The notes under the pieces were generated by a model, which did no database searches, had not been told where the DNA came from, and was given only the letters and a program-made list of their open reading frames with translations. The position numbers and the translations under genes are program-made. Below, piece by piece: positions 18,289 to 25,693 of a stretch of DNA of 64,000 bases; within the stretch, counting starts at the first letter, position 1, and each line of letters opens with the position of its first letter. Origin of the DNA: Eubacterium maltosivorans (lineage in GTDB: Bacteria > Bacillota > Clostridia > Eubacteriales > Eubacteriaceae); assembly GCF_002441855.2 (NCBI RefSeq), contig NZ_CP029487.1, positions 4,080,349 to 4,144,348 of the forward strand, read 5' to 3'.

Positions 18289-18969
18289 ATGTATAGAAAA
18301 TATACATCTGAAGAAAAATTGAATATTGTGGAGGGATATCTGAATGGGCTTTTTTCCTTGGAAGAAAAAGCCCATGAGTTAGGATATAAGTCAGCACCGG
18401 GGTGCTTTAAACGATGGGTACGGCAGTATCAAGAGCAAGGAGCAGAGGGACTCTTGTGTTCGGCAGGTAATAAATCTTATACAGCAGAATTCAAAACAAT
18501 GGTGGTTGAAGAGTATCTTTCTGGAAAAGGCTCCGCAGTTGAACTTGCCGCAAAACACAAAATTAGTACAGCAGATGTTTTGTTGCATTGGGTTTCGTTG
18601 TATAATGCCAATAGAAAGCTTAAGGATTATAATCCTAAGAGGGAGGTCTATATGGCAGAAGCACGGAGAAAAACAACTTTGGAAGAACGAGAAGCAATTG
18701 TTAAATACTGCATTGTCCATGATAGAGATTACAAAGAAACCGCTTCTTTGTTTGATGTTTCATACAGCCAGGTTTACTCCTGGGTGAAAAAATATGATGC
18801 TAATGGTGAAACTGGTTTGGTTGATCGGCGCGGGCACCATAAAGCAGATGACGAAGTGGATGAACTGGAACGGCTGCGCCGAGAAAATATACGGCTCAAA
18901 AGCCAGCTTGAAGAAAAGGATATGGCAGTGGAACTGTTAAAAAAAGCGAAAGAATTCGAAAGGATGTGA
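18289..18969 (+). CDS. IS3-family transposase OrfA (DNA-binding)
   Basis: This 226-residue protein has two helix-turn-helix modules: one in residues 1-60 (YTSEEKLNIVEGYLNG and KRWVRQYQEQG), a short second repeat around 65-105, and a third HTH_28-like unit at about 128-180 (TLEEREAIVKYCIVHDRDYKETA). A leucine-zipper-like coiled coil (ELERLRRENIRLKSQLEEKDMAVELLKK) closes the chain. OrfA gives terminal-repeat binding in IS150-type elements. A run of seven A at 18939-18945 near the end may cause -1 frameshifting into OrfB. Confidence 0.92.
   Translation: MYRKYTSEEKLNIVEGYLNGLFSLEEKAHELGYKSAPGCFKRWVRQYQEQGAEGLLCSAGNKSYTAEFKTMVVEEYLSGKGSAVELAAKHKISTADVLLHWVSLYNANRKLKDYNPKREVYMAEARRKTTLEEREAIVKYCIVHDRDYKETASLFDVSYSQVYSWVKKYDANGETGLVDRRGHHKADDEVDELERLRRENIRLKSQLEEKDMAVELLKKAKEFERM
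18939..18945 (+). other. Putative -1 ribosomal frameshift site (A7)
   Basis: The orfA codons read TTA AAA AAA GCG, giving an A AAA AAA slippery heptamer. The -1 frame stays open from here into orfB, so slippage would produce the OrfAB fusion transposase known from the IS3 family. Confidence 0.7.
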
Positions 18970-19931
18970 GATTTGGAAAACAACGCTTCGAATCGAAATA
19001 TATGGCGATTCAATATTTTATTGAAAAAAAACAATGGAGCATCAACTGGATGTGCAGACAGTTGGAAATTTCACGCGCAGCTTATTACAAATGGCTGCAC
19101 CGCTCAGTTCCTGAACGGGAGGCAGAGAATTTAAAGCTGGCAGAATTGATAAAAGAGTACGATGAACGTTTTTGCCGCATCTTAGGCTACCGGAGAATGA
19201 CAAGTTGGATAAACCATTTCAATCATACGAACTATAGCAAGAACCGGATTCATAGGATTATGAAGAAACTTGGAATACATTCTGTTATTAGAAAAAAGAA
19301 GAAAACATACCATTCTTCCAAGCCGGAAGCTACTGCTGAAAATAAGCTCAAAAGAGATTTCAATGCAGGAAAACCTAATGAAAAATGGGCTAGGGATATA
19401 ACAGAATTTAAAATTCCCGAAACCGGAAAGAAGTTGTATCTCAGCGCCATATTTGACCTTTATGACCGTTATCCAGTAGCTTATGTTATCAGCTGGAGAA
19501 ATGACAACAAGCTTGTATTTGATACATATGACAAAGCAGTGGAACAGAATCCGGAAGCCAGACCACTCTTTCACAGCGACAGAGGCTATCAGTATACGAG
19601 CAAGGTATTCCAGACAAAGCTTCAAGAACAGGGAATGGCTCAATCCATGTCACGTGTCGGACACTGTATTGATAATGGACCCACAGAAGGCTTGTGGGGA
19701 ATTATCAAGTCTGAAATGTACTGTATGTATAAGATCACCGACGAAGGCTCCCTGTATTCTGCCATCCATGGATATATGAAATTTTATGCCAATGAAAGAC
19801 CACAGGACAGATTTCATTGTAAAACACCATCTGAGGTAAGGCGGGAGGCACTGGCTTCAGAAGCAGCTATTCAGTACCCGATTTCTGAAAACAAACGGCT
19901 AGAAGCCTACAAAGCCAAATGGTGTGCATAA
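18966..19931 (+). CDS. IS3-family transposase OrfB (DDE integrase domain)
   Basis: This is a 321-residue catalytic half. The HTH_21-like N-terminal part (YFIEKKQWSINWMCRQLEISRAAYYKW) is followed by the retroviral-integrase-like core. The acidic triad is visible in WARDITEF (first D), LFHSDRGYQYTS (second D) and DNGPTEGLWGIIKSE (final E), as in the IS150 group. The GTG start overlaps the orfA stop by four bases. It may be made mostly as the OrfAB fusion by frameshifting. Confidence 0.93.
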   Translation: MRFGKQRFESKYMAIQYFIEKKQWSINWMCRQLEISRAAYYKWLHRSVPEREAENLKLAELIKEYDERFCRILGYRRMTSWINHFNHTNYSKNRIHRIMKKLGIHSVIRKKKKTYHSSKPEATAENKLKRDFNAGKPNEKWARDITEFKIPETGKKLYLSAIFDLYDRYPVAYVISWRNDNKLVFDTYDKAVEQNPEARPLFHSDRGYQYTSKVFQTKLQEQGMAQSMSRVGHCIDNGPTEGLWGIIKSEMYCMYKITDEGSLYSAIHGYMKFYANERPQDRFHCKTPSEVRREALASEAAIQYPISENKRLEAYKAKWCA

Positions 19932-19937
19932 CATAAA

Positions 19938-19971
19938 TATCCGCCATATCTGTGTTCTGATATGGCGGATA
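19938..19971. terminator. Hairpin after orfB inside the IS
   Basis: A 13-bp perfect stem (TATCCGCCATATC at 19938-19950 with GATATGGCGGATA at 19959-19971) and an 8-base loop are seen. T runs are weak on both sides, so it may insulate the transposase genes from read-through rather than act as an efficient terminator. Confidence 0.55.
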
Positions 19972-20028
19972 CCTATCGTCTTATTTTAGATATTTTACTT
20001 GTCTACTTGACAAGGGGCTGATCACTTC

Positions 20029-20062
20029 GTCTCGCGGCTCCTTCTCGTCTTAGACGAGAAGG
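20029..20062 (-). terminator. Terminator of the UROD gene, split by the IS
   Basis: On the - strand, a first hairpin (20040-20062, arms CCTTCTCGTC and GACGAGAAGG around the TTA that encodes the stop) covers the end of the UROD gene. Next comes one arm of a second hairpin at 20029-20040; its other arm lies 1.8 kb away at 18214-18225 (GAGCCGCGGGAC) and is followed on the - strand by a T-rich tail. Joining the flanks restores a 12-pair stem (one non-Watson-Crick pair) with a TTC/GAA loop. The IS now separates the arms, so the terminator should be weakened or lost. Confidence 0.75.
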
Positions 20063-21429
20063 TACATAAAAAAATTGATCAGCTCGCTGTTGAGCTGTGC
20101 CAGGTTTCCTTTAGCAATTTCAGGAACCAGTGGGTTTTCAGTTTTAAAAGCCTCCCAGGTAGTCAGATATCTAGACTCGATTGGTCTGAATTTACCTGGG
20201 TCAAAGACAAAGCCTTCTGCATTCAGCGGTGTGCCGCAGGATTCTCCGGCATTTTTGTAGACACCGTATTTCGCGACTGTTTCGGATAAGGCAGTCCAGT
20301 TATCAATGTTGACTTCGTTCAGAAGGAATGGGTTTTTATCAAAGTGGAAATAATAGCCGCCGCTTGGCATCATAATGTCGAGCAGCTCCCTGGCTTTGCT
20401 TACGACTTCCTCTTTGGTGCCGCGAAGGGCAGAAACAGGGAAAAGTCCCTGGATAATCATCTTGTCGCCCAGTTTATCCTTAATCAGCTGAGGATCGCCG
20501 AATTCAAACCACATCTGTGTTCCGGCAGGGAAATCCTGCAATACGTCCAGGTAGCGTGTCCAGTCATCCTCACAGAAAATATTGCAGCGTACGCCAAGAG
20601 CTGCGTACTGCTCGATCATGGTTTTAAAGGTTGGCAGCCACAGATCAAGAAAATCCTTTTCGCGCATGAAGGTTGGCATATGAAGTGGAATAAAGACAGA
20701 GCCTTCTGCGTTTGGAACCGGAGGACGTCCCCATTCAAACAGTACAGGCAGCAGGGCTTCGCAGGCTTCCTTAAGCTCGCTGCGGTGGCGGCGTATGTCC
20801 ATACTCACACCGCTGAAGCTTCTGAGCTGGTCGGCAATAAAATCAAAGGGGGCTTCTGTCATGCCGGAAGAGCCGGCGGGAGCGCCGGGATAGTGTCCGC
20901 CCTGTTCTGTGATTTCCATGAACCAGGGCAGTGAAGCGTTGATTGATTTATCCAGGCTGGACTGAGCCTTCATAATCGTTGTGGCGGTTTTAAATCCGTC
21001 ACAGGGATCAAGATTTTTATACTGGCGTGGGATAACAGTCTCCATTAAAAAGGTAAAGGGATCGTCAATCAAGGCACGGTACTCGTCAGACTGCATACCG
21101 ACAACCTCAGGGTGCTGGACGACTCCGTTCTTTCCCATTACAAAAGACTGAGAGCCCAGGATCTGGTAAAATTCTGCCGGACGGTTAAGCACCTGGCTGC
21201 ACGGAAGAATAGGAGTCACATCTGAGATAATTCGTTTATCCAGTGCTAGCGCAGGCTCGCGCAGACGTCCGTAATCGTACTGATAGTCAAAAAGATTCTG
21301 TCCGCCGTATTCTGCTACCAGATAGTGAGAGATCATATAGCCGGTAGGCACATGATCTGGAATCCGGTTGTTATAAAAATCATGGAAATTTTTGATCCTA
21401 TTTTCCTGTAGTTTCTTGTTATCACTCAT
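20050..21429 (-). CDS. UROD-fold protein, probable methyltransferase (fused-tail form)
   Basis: This 459-residue protein of the uroporphyrinogen-decarboxylase superfamily is similar along residues 1-391 to the protein at 59827-60984; for example, both contain IPLHM...MREKDF, EDW.RYLD and QHPEV.GM. In acetogens members of this fold act as corrinoid-dependent methyltransferases, and I infer such a role rather than heme synthesis. The canonical His-x-Cys zinc motif of MtaA/CmuA is not seen, so the chemistry is open. Residues 392-459 form an extra tail whose last 42 residues resemble the separate 48-residue ORF at 59668. The start at 21429 follows GAGGTG. A Crp/Fnr gene lies upstream on the same strand. 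Confidence 0.8.
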   Translation of the reverse strand: MSDNKKLQENRIKNFHDFYNNRIPDHVPTGYMISHYLVAEYGGQNLFDYQYDYGRLREPALALDKRIISDVTPILPCSQVLNRPAEFYQILGSQSFVMGKNGVVQHPEVVGMQSDEYRALIDDPFTFLMETVIPRQYKNLDPCDGFKTATTIMKAQSSLDKSINASLPWFMEITEQGGHYPGAPAGSSGMTEAPFDFIADQLRSFSGVSMDIRRHRSELKEACEALLPVLFEWGRPPVPNAEGSVFIPLHMPTFMREKDFLDLWLPTFKTMIEQYAALGVRCNIFCEDDWTRYLDVLQDFPAGTQMWFEFGDPQLIKDKLGDKMIIQGLFPVSALRGTKEEVVSKARELLDIMMPSGGYYFHFDKNPFLLNEVNIDNWTALSETVAKYGVYKNAGESCGTPLNAEGFVFDPGKFRPIESRYLTTWEAFKTENPLVPEIAKGNLAQLNSELINFFMYLLV

Positions 21430-21492
21430 TGAAAAACACCTCACTTATATTCGTTTGAAAAACAGGCCTGTAACGTTTTCAAATATGTACCA

Positions 21493-21542
21493 ATTATAGC
21501 ACAATAAAAAAGACTGTATATCTTTTAAAAGACATAACAGCC
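21493..21542 (-). promoter_or_regulatory. Candidate promoter and palindrome upstream of the UROD gene
   Basis: On the - strand a TATAAT (21493-21498) lacks a good -35 box. A 12-bp perfect palindrome, TCTTTTAAAAGA (21531-21542), is centred about 50 bases before the likely start point. A regulator site for the adjacent Crp/Fnr protein is possible, but the spacing is not the classic -41.5. Confidence 0.4.
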
Positions 21543-21586
21543 AAAAAAACATTAAAATAATATATTTTTAAGGAAAAATAAAAGGT

Positions 21587-22243
21587 TTAGCCGATGTATT
21601 GGCTGTAGTCCTGTAGCTTTTTGGCGTTTTTTACGATGATCCGGTTTCTGGCTGTTTCAATAATTTCCTCCTCGCGCAGCTGCTTCAGATATTTAGCCAC
21701 ATTGGCCCGGTTCATGCCCACAAAGTTGGCCAGATCGTCCTGAGATATCAGGACCACAGGATTGCCGCTGTTGGTGACAGCGCTGTACAGGAAATGCGAA
21801 ATTTTTTCAAGTCCTGTTGAAAAAAGCTGATTGATGTTATCCTCAATAAGCAGCACCACCAGCCGCATATAGGCATCGTACATGGCCTGATTAAGCGCGG
21901 GATTTTCATTAAGATAGCGCCCCAGAAGTTTTCGGTCAAAGGCCAAAGCCTTAAGATCTGTGGCGGCGGTAAAGATAAGAGAGCTTTCGATCTTATAGTC
22001 ACCGGGATAGTAGAGGGGCGCGAATGTATAAGGTCCGTAAAAAGCAAAAGCCTTGATATGACCGCTTTCATGTATAAAGGAGGTTCGGATCATGCCCTCC
22101 AGAACATAATACTCTTTGTCCAGCGGCGCGCCCACACCGCTGAGCGGCGTGTCCTTTGTACATTCAAAAACCGTGTGCTCTATGGACAAAAGATAGTCTT
22201 CAAATTGTTTGAAGTCATCGCCAAAATAATATTGCAGATGCAT
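21587..22243 (-). CDS. Crp/Fnr-family transcriptional regulator
   Basis: This 218-residue regulator has an N-terminal cyclic-nucleotide-binding-like beta barrel (about residues 10-125) and a C-terminal Crp-type winged helix (SQDDLANFVGMNRANVAKYLKQLREEEII, about 165-195). No Fnr-type N-terminal cysteine cluster is visible, so oxygen sensing by iron-sulfur is unlikely. The gene is directly upstream of the UROD gene on the same strand with a 157-base gap, which suggests it controls that gene in response to a small molecule (inference). The start has AGAGGA at good spacing. Confidence 0.9.
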   Translation of the reverse strand: MHLQYYFGDDFKQFEDYLLSIEHTVFECTKDTPLSGVGAPLDKEYYVLEGMIRTSFIHESGHIKAFAFYGPYTFAPLYYPGDYKIESSLIFTAATDLKALAFDRKLLGRYLNENPALNQAMYDAYMRLVVLLIEDNINQLFSTGLEKISHFLYSAVTNSGNPVVLISQDDLANFVGMNRANVAKYLKQLREEEIIETARNRIIVKNAKKLQDYSQYIG

Positions 22244-22369
22244 TGAAAGTTCCTCTCGAATCTTGATTTAAATTAGTATAGCATGCCTTTATTCATAATT
22301 GCTTAATATCACTCTTTTATCCCGCTGTGTAAAGATATTGGATAAAGCCCAGAAAAACTCCCCAGACAC

Positions 22370-22399
22370 TTGACATAAAGGGGACGCCTTTTATATAAT
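22370..22399 (+). promoter_or_regulatory. Promoter of aspS
   Basis: Perfect TTGACA (22370-22375) and TATAAT (22394-22399) boxes have an 18-base spacer, 52 bases before the start codon. No T-box leader fits in this distance. Confidence 0.88.
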
Positions 22400-22451
22400 A
22401 ATAAGATATGAAAAAGTTAAAATACGCATAGATAACATAACAGGAGGAAAG

Positions 22452-24227
22452 ATGAAAACCACCTATAGAAACGCCCTCTGCGGCGAACTGAATACGGAAT
22501 TTGTAGGACAGACCGTCAAATTATGCGGCTGGACAGACACCAGAAGAAATCTTGGAGGGGTTCTTTTCATTGATTTAAGAGACCGCAGCGGCAAGGTACA
22601 GCTGGTCGTCAATGAAGAAGTCAGCGCAAATGCCTTTGCAGAAGCCGAAAAGGTACGTAATGAATATGTGCTTTGTATTGAAGGGGAAGTTGTTAACCGC
22701 GACGCAGAAAACGTCAACCCCAAAATGGCAACTGGTGAAATTGAGGTTATGGTTAAAAGCCTGACCATTCTCGATACTGCCGATACTCCGCCAATTTATG
22801 TGGAGGACGATGATAAGAGCAACGAGGCGGTCCGGCTGAAATACCGCTATTTAGACCTTCGTAAGCCTAAAAACCAGAAAATGTTGAAAACCAGAGCCCA
22901 GGTGGCCAGTATTGCCCGTAACTTTTTAAACGACGAAGGTTTTCTGGAAATTGAAACACCAATTTTAGGTAAACCGACTCCAGAAGGCGCCCGTGACTTT
23001 CTGGTACCCTCCCGCGTTCAGAAGGGAAAATTTTTCGGACTGCCCCAGAGTCCGCAGCTCTTTAAGCAGATCCTGATGATTTCGGGTGTAGACCGTTACT
23101 ATCAGGTTGCAAAATGCTTCCGTGACGAGGACCTCCGTCAGGACCGTCAGCCAGAGTTCACCCAGATCGACATGGAAATGTCCTTTATCACAAAAGACGA
23201 TATTCTCCCCATCATGGAAAACATGATTGCTAAAATTTTCAGAGAAGTCCGAGGTATTGAACTGGAAACTCCGTTTATCCGAATGACTTATCAGGAAGCA
23301 ATGGACCGTTTCGGTTCAGATAAGCCGGATACGCGCTTTGGCATGGAGCTCACAAATATTTCTGATATTGTTGAAAACAGCGAATTTAAAGTATTTTCAG
23401 GCGCCGTTAAAAAGGGTGGCTCTGTCCGTGCCATTAACGCGAAGGATGCCCAGGGCAGACTTAGCAAAAAGACCATTAAAAACCTTGAAAAATTTGCAGC
23501 TATTTATAAGGCAAAGGGGCTGGCCTGGATCGACGTATCCGATGGAGAAATGAAATCGCCGATTCTCAAGTTTATTTCTGAAGAAGAAAAAAATGCGATC
23601 TTTGAACGTATGGACGCAGAGCCTGGCGATATGATCTTCATTGTGGCTGATACGGATGAGATTGTCTGTACTGCCCTTGGCCAGCTGCGTTTGGAACTGG
23701 CTAAGAAGCTTGAGTTTGACCTGAGCGGTAAGTTCAATTTCCTCTGGGTTATTGATTTTCCGCTGCTCGAGTACGATGCGGAGGCAGGGCGTTATGTAGC
23801 CAAGCACCATCCGTTTACCGCGCCGCTGGATAAAGATCTGCCGCTTCTGGAAACCGATCCGTCGCAGGTACACGCTGATGCATACGACATGGTCGTAAAC
23901 GGCGTTGAACTGGGAGGTGGTTCTATCCGTATCCATAATCAGGATGTACAGGAAAAAATGTTCAAGGCCCTTGGGTTTACCATGGAGGACGCCTGGAAGC
24001 AGTTCGGGTTCCTGCTGGAAGCACTGAAGTATGGCACACCACCGCACGGAGGACTGGCTTTTGGTCTAGACCGCCTCATCATGATGCTCATGGATATCGA
24101 TAATATCCGTGACGTTATTGCGTTCCCGAAAACACAAAACCACAGCTGCCTGATGACCGATGCGCCGGCCGAAGCGCAGCTTGACCAGCTCATCGATCTG
24201 GGCATCAGCATCGACGAAATACTGTAA
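22452..24227 (+). CDS. aspS: Aspartate--tRNA ligase
   Basis: This class II synthetase of 591 residues is the bacterial form. It has an N-terminal OB-fold anticodon domain (about 1-105), motif 2 FRDEDLRQDRQPEFTQIDMEMS, the bacterial GAD insertion (about 290-420), and motif 3 GLAFGLDRLIMML near the end. The long bacterial type often charges tRNA-Asn also when AsnRS is absent; this cannot be decided here. GGAGGA precedes the ATG, and a consensus promoter lies upstream. Confidence 0.97.
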   Translation: MKTTYRNALCGELNTEFVGQTVKLCGWTDTRRNLGGVLFIDLRDRSGKVQLVVNEEVSANAFAEAEKVRNEYVLCIEGEVVNRDAENVNPKMATGEIEVMVKSLTILDTADTPPIYVEDDDKSNEAVRLKYRYLDLRKPKNQKMLKTRAQVASIARNFLNDEGFLEIETPILGKPTPEGARDFLVPSRVQKGKFFGLPQSPQLFKQILMISGVDRYYQVAKCFRDEDLRQDRQPEFTQIDMEMSFITKDDILPIMENMIAKIFREVRGIELETPFIRMTYQEAMDRFGSDKPDTRFGMELTNISDIVENSEFKVFSGAVKKGGSVRAINAKDAQGRLSKKTIKNLEKFAAIYKAKGLAWIDVSDGEMKSPILKFISEEEKNAIFERMDAEPGDMIFIVADTDEIVCTALGQLRLELAKKLEFDLSGKFNFLWVIDFPLLEYDAEAGRYVAKHHPFTAPLDKDLPLLETDPSQVHADAYDMVVNGVELGGGSIRIHNQDVQEKMFKALGFTMEDAWKQFGFLLEALKYGTPPHGGLAFGLDRLIMMLMDIDNIRDVIAFPKTQNHSCLMTDAPAEAQLDQLIDLGISIDEIL

Positions 24228-24290
24228 GTTTTAAGAATGCCGGACAGGGTATAAAAGGGAAAAAGCAACCATATAAGGAAGTGATATACG

Positions 24291-24740
24291 ATGAAAGAAA
24301 TTGGAATCGTTGAAGAACTAAAGGGAAAGAATGCAAAGGTACTGATTAAGCGCCATGCCGCCTGCGGCGATTGCGGAGCCTGCCAGGTCGGTAAAGAAAA
24401 AATGACCATGGAAGCTACGGCCAGAAATGCAGCTGGCGCTCAGGTGGGCGACACTGTATCTGTGGAAATGGAGTTTGCCAATGTTATCAAGGCGACCTCA
24501 ATTATGTACGGTATCCCTCTTATCGCCTTTGTTGTGGGCTGTGCGGCCGGCTATTTTGCCGCTGTTGCCCTGACTCTGGATTTGGTACTCGTTCCCTTTT
24601 TTACCGGTATACTGCTGACGGTTATCTCTTATCTGGTCATCCGTGTTTTCGATAAAAAAGGAAAGTTTAACTCCAAATATGAGCCGGTGATCACAGAGAT
24701 CGAAGCCGAAGCACAGGAATTGCCGCCGGAAAGTAAATAG
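24291..24740 (+). CDS. RseC/SoxR-reducing-complex family protein
   Basis: This 149-residue membrane protein has an N-terminal cysteine cluster C-x2-C-x2-C (CGDCGACQVGKEK, about residues 24-36) and two membrane helices (about 70-90 and 97-117). RseC family members act on the sigma-E pathway or, in the Rnf context, help mature the SoxR-reducing complex. The Rnf complex is central in acetogens, but no rnf gene is nearby. The cysteine cluster suggests metal or iron-sulfur binding. It ends at a strong two-way terminator. Confidence 0.82.
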   Translation: MKEIGIVEELKGKNAKVLIKRHAACGDCGACQVGKEKMTMEATARNAAGAQVGDTVSVEMEFANVIKATSIMYGIPLIAFVVGCAAGYFAAVALTLDLVLVPFFTGILLTVISYLVIRVFDKKGKFNSKYEPVITEIEAEAQELPPESK

Positions 24741-24753
24741 ACGATAAAAATAC

Positions 24754-24788
24754 AAAAGCCTGCCGAATTTTAAGTTCGGCAGGCTTTT
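24754..24788. terminator. Bidirectional terminator between convergent genes
   Basis: A 14-bp perfect stem (AAAAGCCTGCCGAA at 24754-24767, TTCGGCAGGCTTTT at 24775-24788) serves the RseC-like gene and the convergent amidotransferase gene, whose stop codon touches it. Confidence 0.93.
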
Positions 24789-25564
24789 TAAATTACAAAG
24801 CTTCCCCGATCATTTTCTGGAAGTTTTGCAGGCTTAAACACGTGGCCGTGGCTTTGTCCGGAGTAGATAAGCTGATTTCCCTTATAGGCAAAGAGGCGGG
24901 CCATGGGTACCTTTTTCCAGCAGTAACCCTCTTGAGAAAGAGGGTGGGTGGAAAAACAGATATGACTGGATTTTTTAGCGGAGTACAGAGTGTCAATAAT
25001 ATTTGTATGTATGTAATAAACCTCACCGTCGTAGACGAGCAGGTTAAGCTTGTTGCGTTTAGCGATGGCGGTAATCTTCTCATCGAGCAGAGCTGCCCGC
25101 TGAACCGCGTCCAGAGGACAGCCCGCGTCGTTGAAGGCTTTGCTCATGGCGTCGGTCAGGTAGAGCAGCACGCGTTCACTGTCGGTTTCACCGGCCTGAG
25201 TATCCAGATAAGGAAGCAGTTCCATGCCAGAGTAAATATTGCCATTGTGAGCCAGCGTCCACTCCCGTCCGCTGCTGTCCCGGGCGGTAAAAGGGTGACT
25301 GTTGCTTTTGGCAATGGACCCGATGGTTGCAAATCGAATATGGGCAATGAGCACAGAGGTTCTGATATCATGGTTGAGCAGTCCTGGAAGCAGCAGACTG
25401 TCGTGCGCGCCAACGGCTTCTTTACACATGGAAACAGCGCCGTCTTTGTTAAAATAACGCATACCCCATCCGTGGGGATGCTTATGGCTGTGGGTGTAAA
25501 ATTCTTTAAGCATGTCGTTGGCACGTACTGGGATGTCCCCGGTAATTCCATAAAGTTCGCACAT
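24788..25564 (-). CDS. Class II glutamine amidotransferase (YafJ-like)
   Basis: This 258-residue Ntn-hydrolase begins MCELYGITG, so after Met removal Cys2 is the nucleophile that hydrolyses glutamine. Typical family motifs follow: HPHGWGMRYF, IAHIRFATIGS and WTLAHNGNIYSG. There is no synthase domain, as in the YafJ/EgtC-like stand-alone group, so the amide acceptor is unknown. The gene ends in a terminator shared with the opposite gene. The AAAGGA site supports the start. Confidence 0.9.
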   Translation of the reverse strand: MCELYGITGDIPVRANDMLKEFYTHSHKHPHGWGMRYFNKDGAVSMCKEAVGAHDSLLLPGLLNHDIRTSVLIAHIRFATIGSIAKSNSHPFTARDSSGREWTLAHNGNIYSGMELLPYLDTQAGETDSERVLLYLTDAMSKAFNDAGCPLDAVQRAALLDEKITAIAKRNKLNLLVYDGEVYYIHTNIIDTLYSAKKSSHICFSTHPLSQEGYCWKKVPMARLFAYKGNQLIYSGQSHGHVFKPAKLPENDRGSFVI

Positions 25565-25670
25565 GATGTTATCCTTTCTGAATCTATATTAAATTTACAA
25601 AACAAGTATGATTAATATGTATTTTAGTATGAATGAATGAAAATGTCAAGCTGGTTTGCCTGAAGACCAA

Positions 25671-25693
25671 TAAAAAAGAGGCCGAAGCCTCTT
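25671..25693 (-). terminator. Terminator after the lipase gene
   Basis: A 7-bp stem AAGAGGC/GCCTCTT with a four-base loop (25676-25693) is followed on the - strand by TTTTT. It includes the stop codon of the alpha/beta hydrolase gene. Confidence 0.82.

Larger units (their letters stand above)
18228..20023 (+). mobile_element. Complete IS3-family insertion sequence (about 1.8 kb)
   Basis: Two overlapping transposase ORFs lie between imperfect terminal repeats. The repeats share TGAT near the tip, a CCCCTT run and the inner block AAGTAGACAAG (left end 18229-18255, right end read in reverse from 20024). Flanking ACTT at 18224-18227 and 20024-20027 looks like the target duplication; the exact ends are uncertain by one or two bases. 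The unusually long orfA makes it larger than typical 1.2-1.6 kb IS3 members. Both ORFs are intact, so the element may be active. It has inserted in the hairpin of a terminator (see the split terminator feature). Confidence 0.9.

Noticed and set aside
18228-20023. Larger mobile island or prophage around the IS
   Set aside because: No integrase, phage gene or att repeat is seen; neighbouring genes look native and the IS flanks rejoin cleanly.
20050-21429. Assignment of the UROD-fold proteins as heme enzyme HemE
   Set aside because: Sequence length, the fused tail, the paralogue pair and regulator contexts do not fit HemE; no heme genes are adjacent. Family-level naming is safer.
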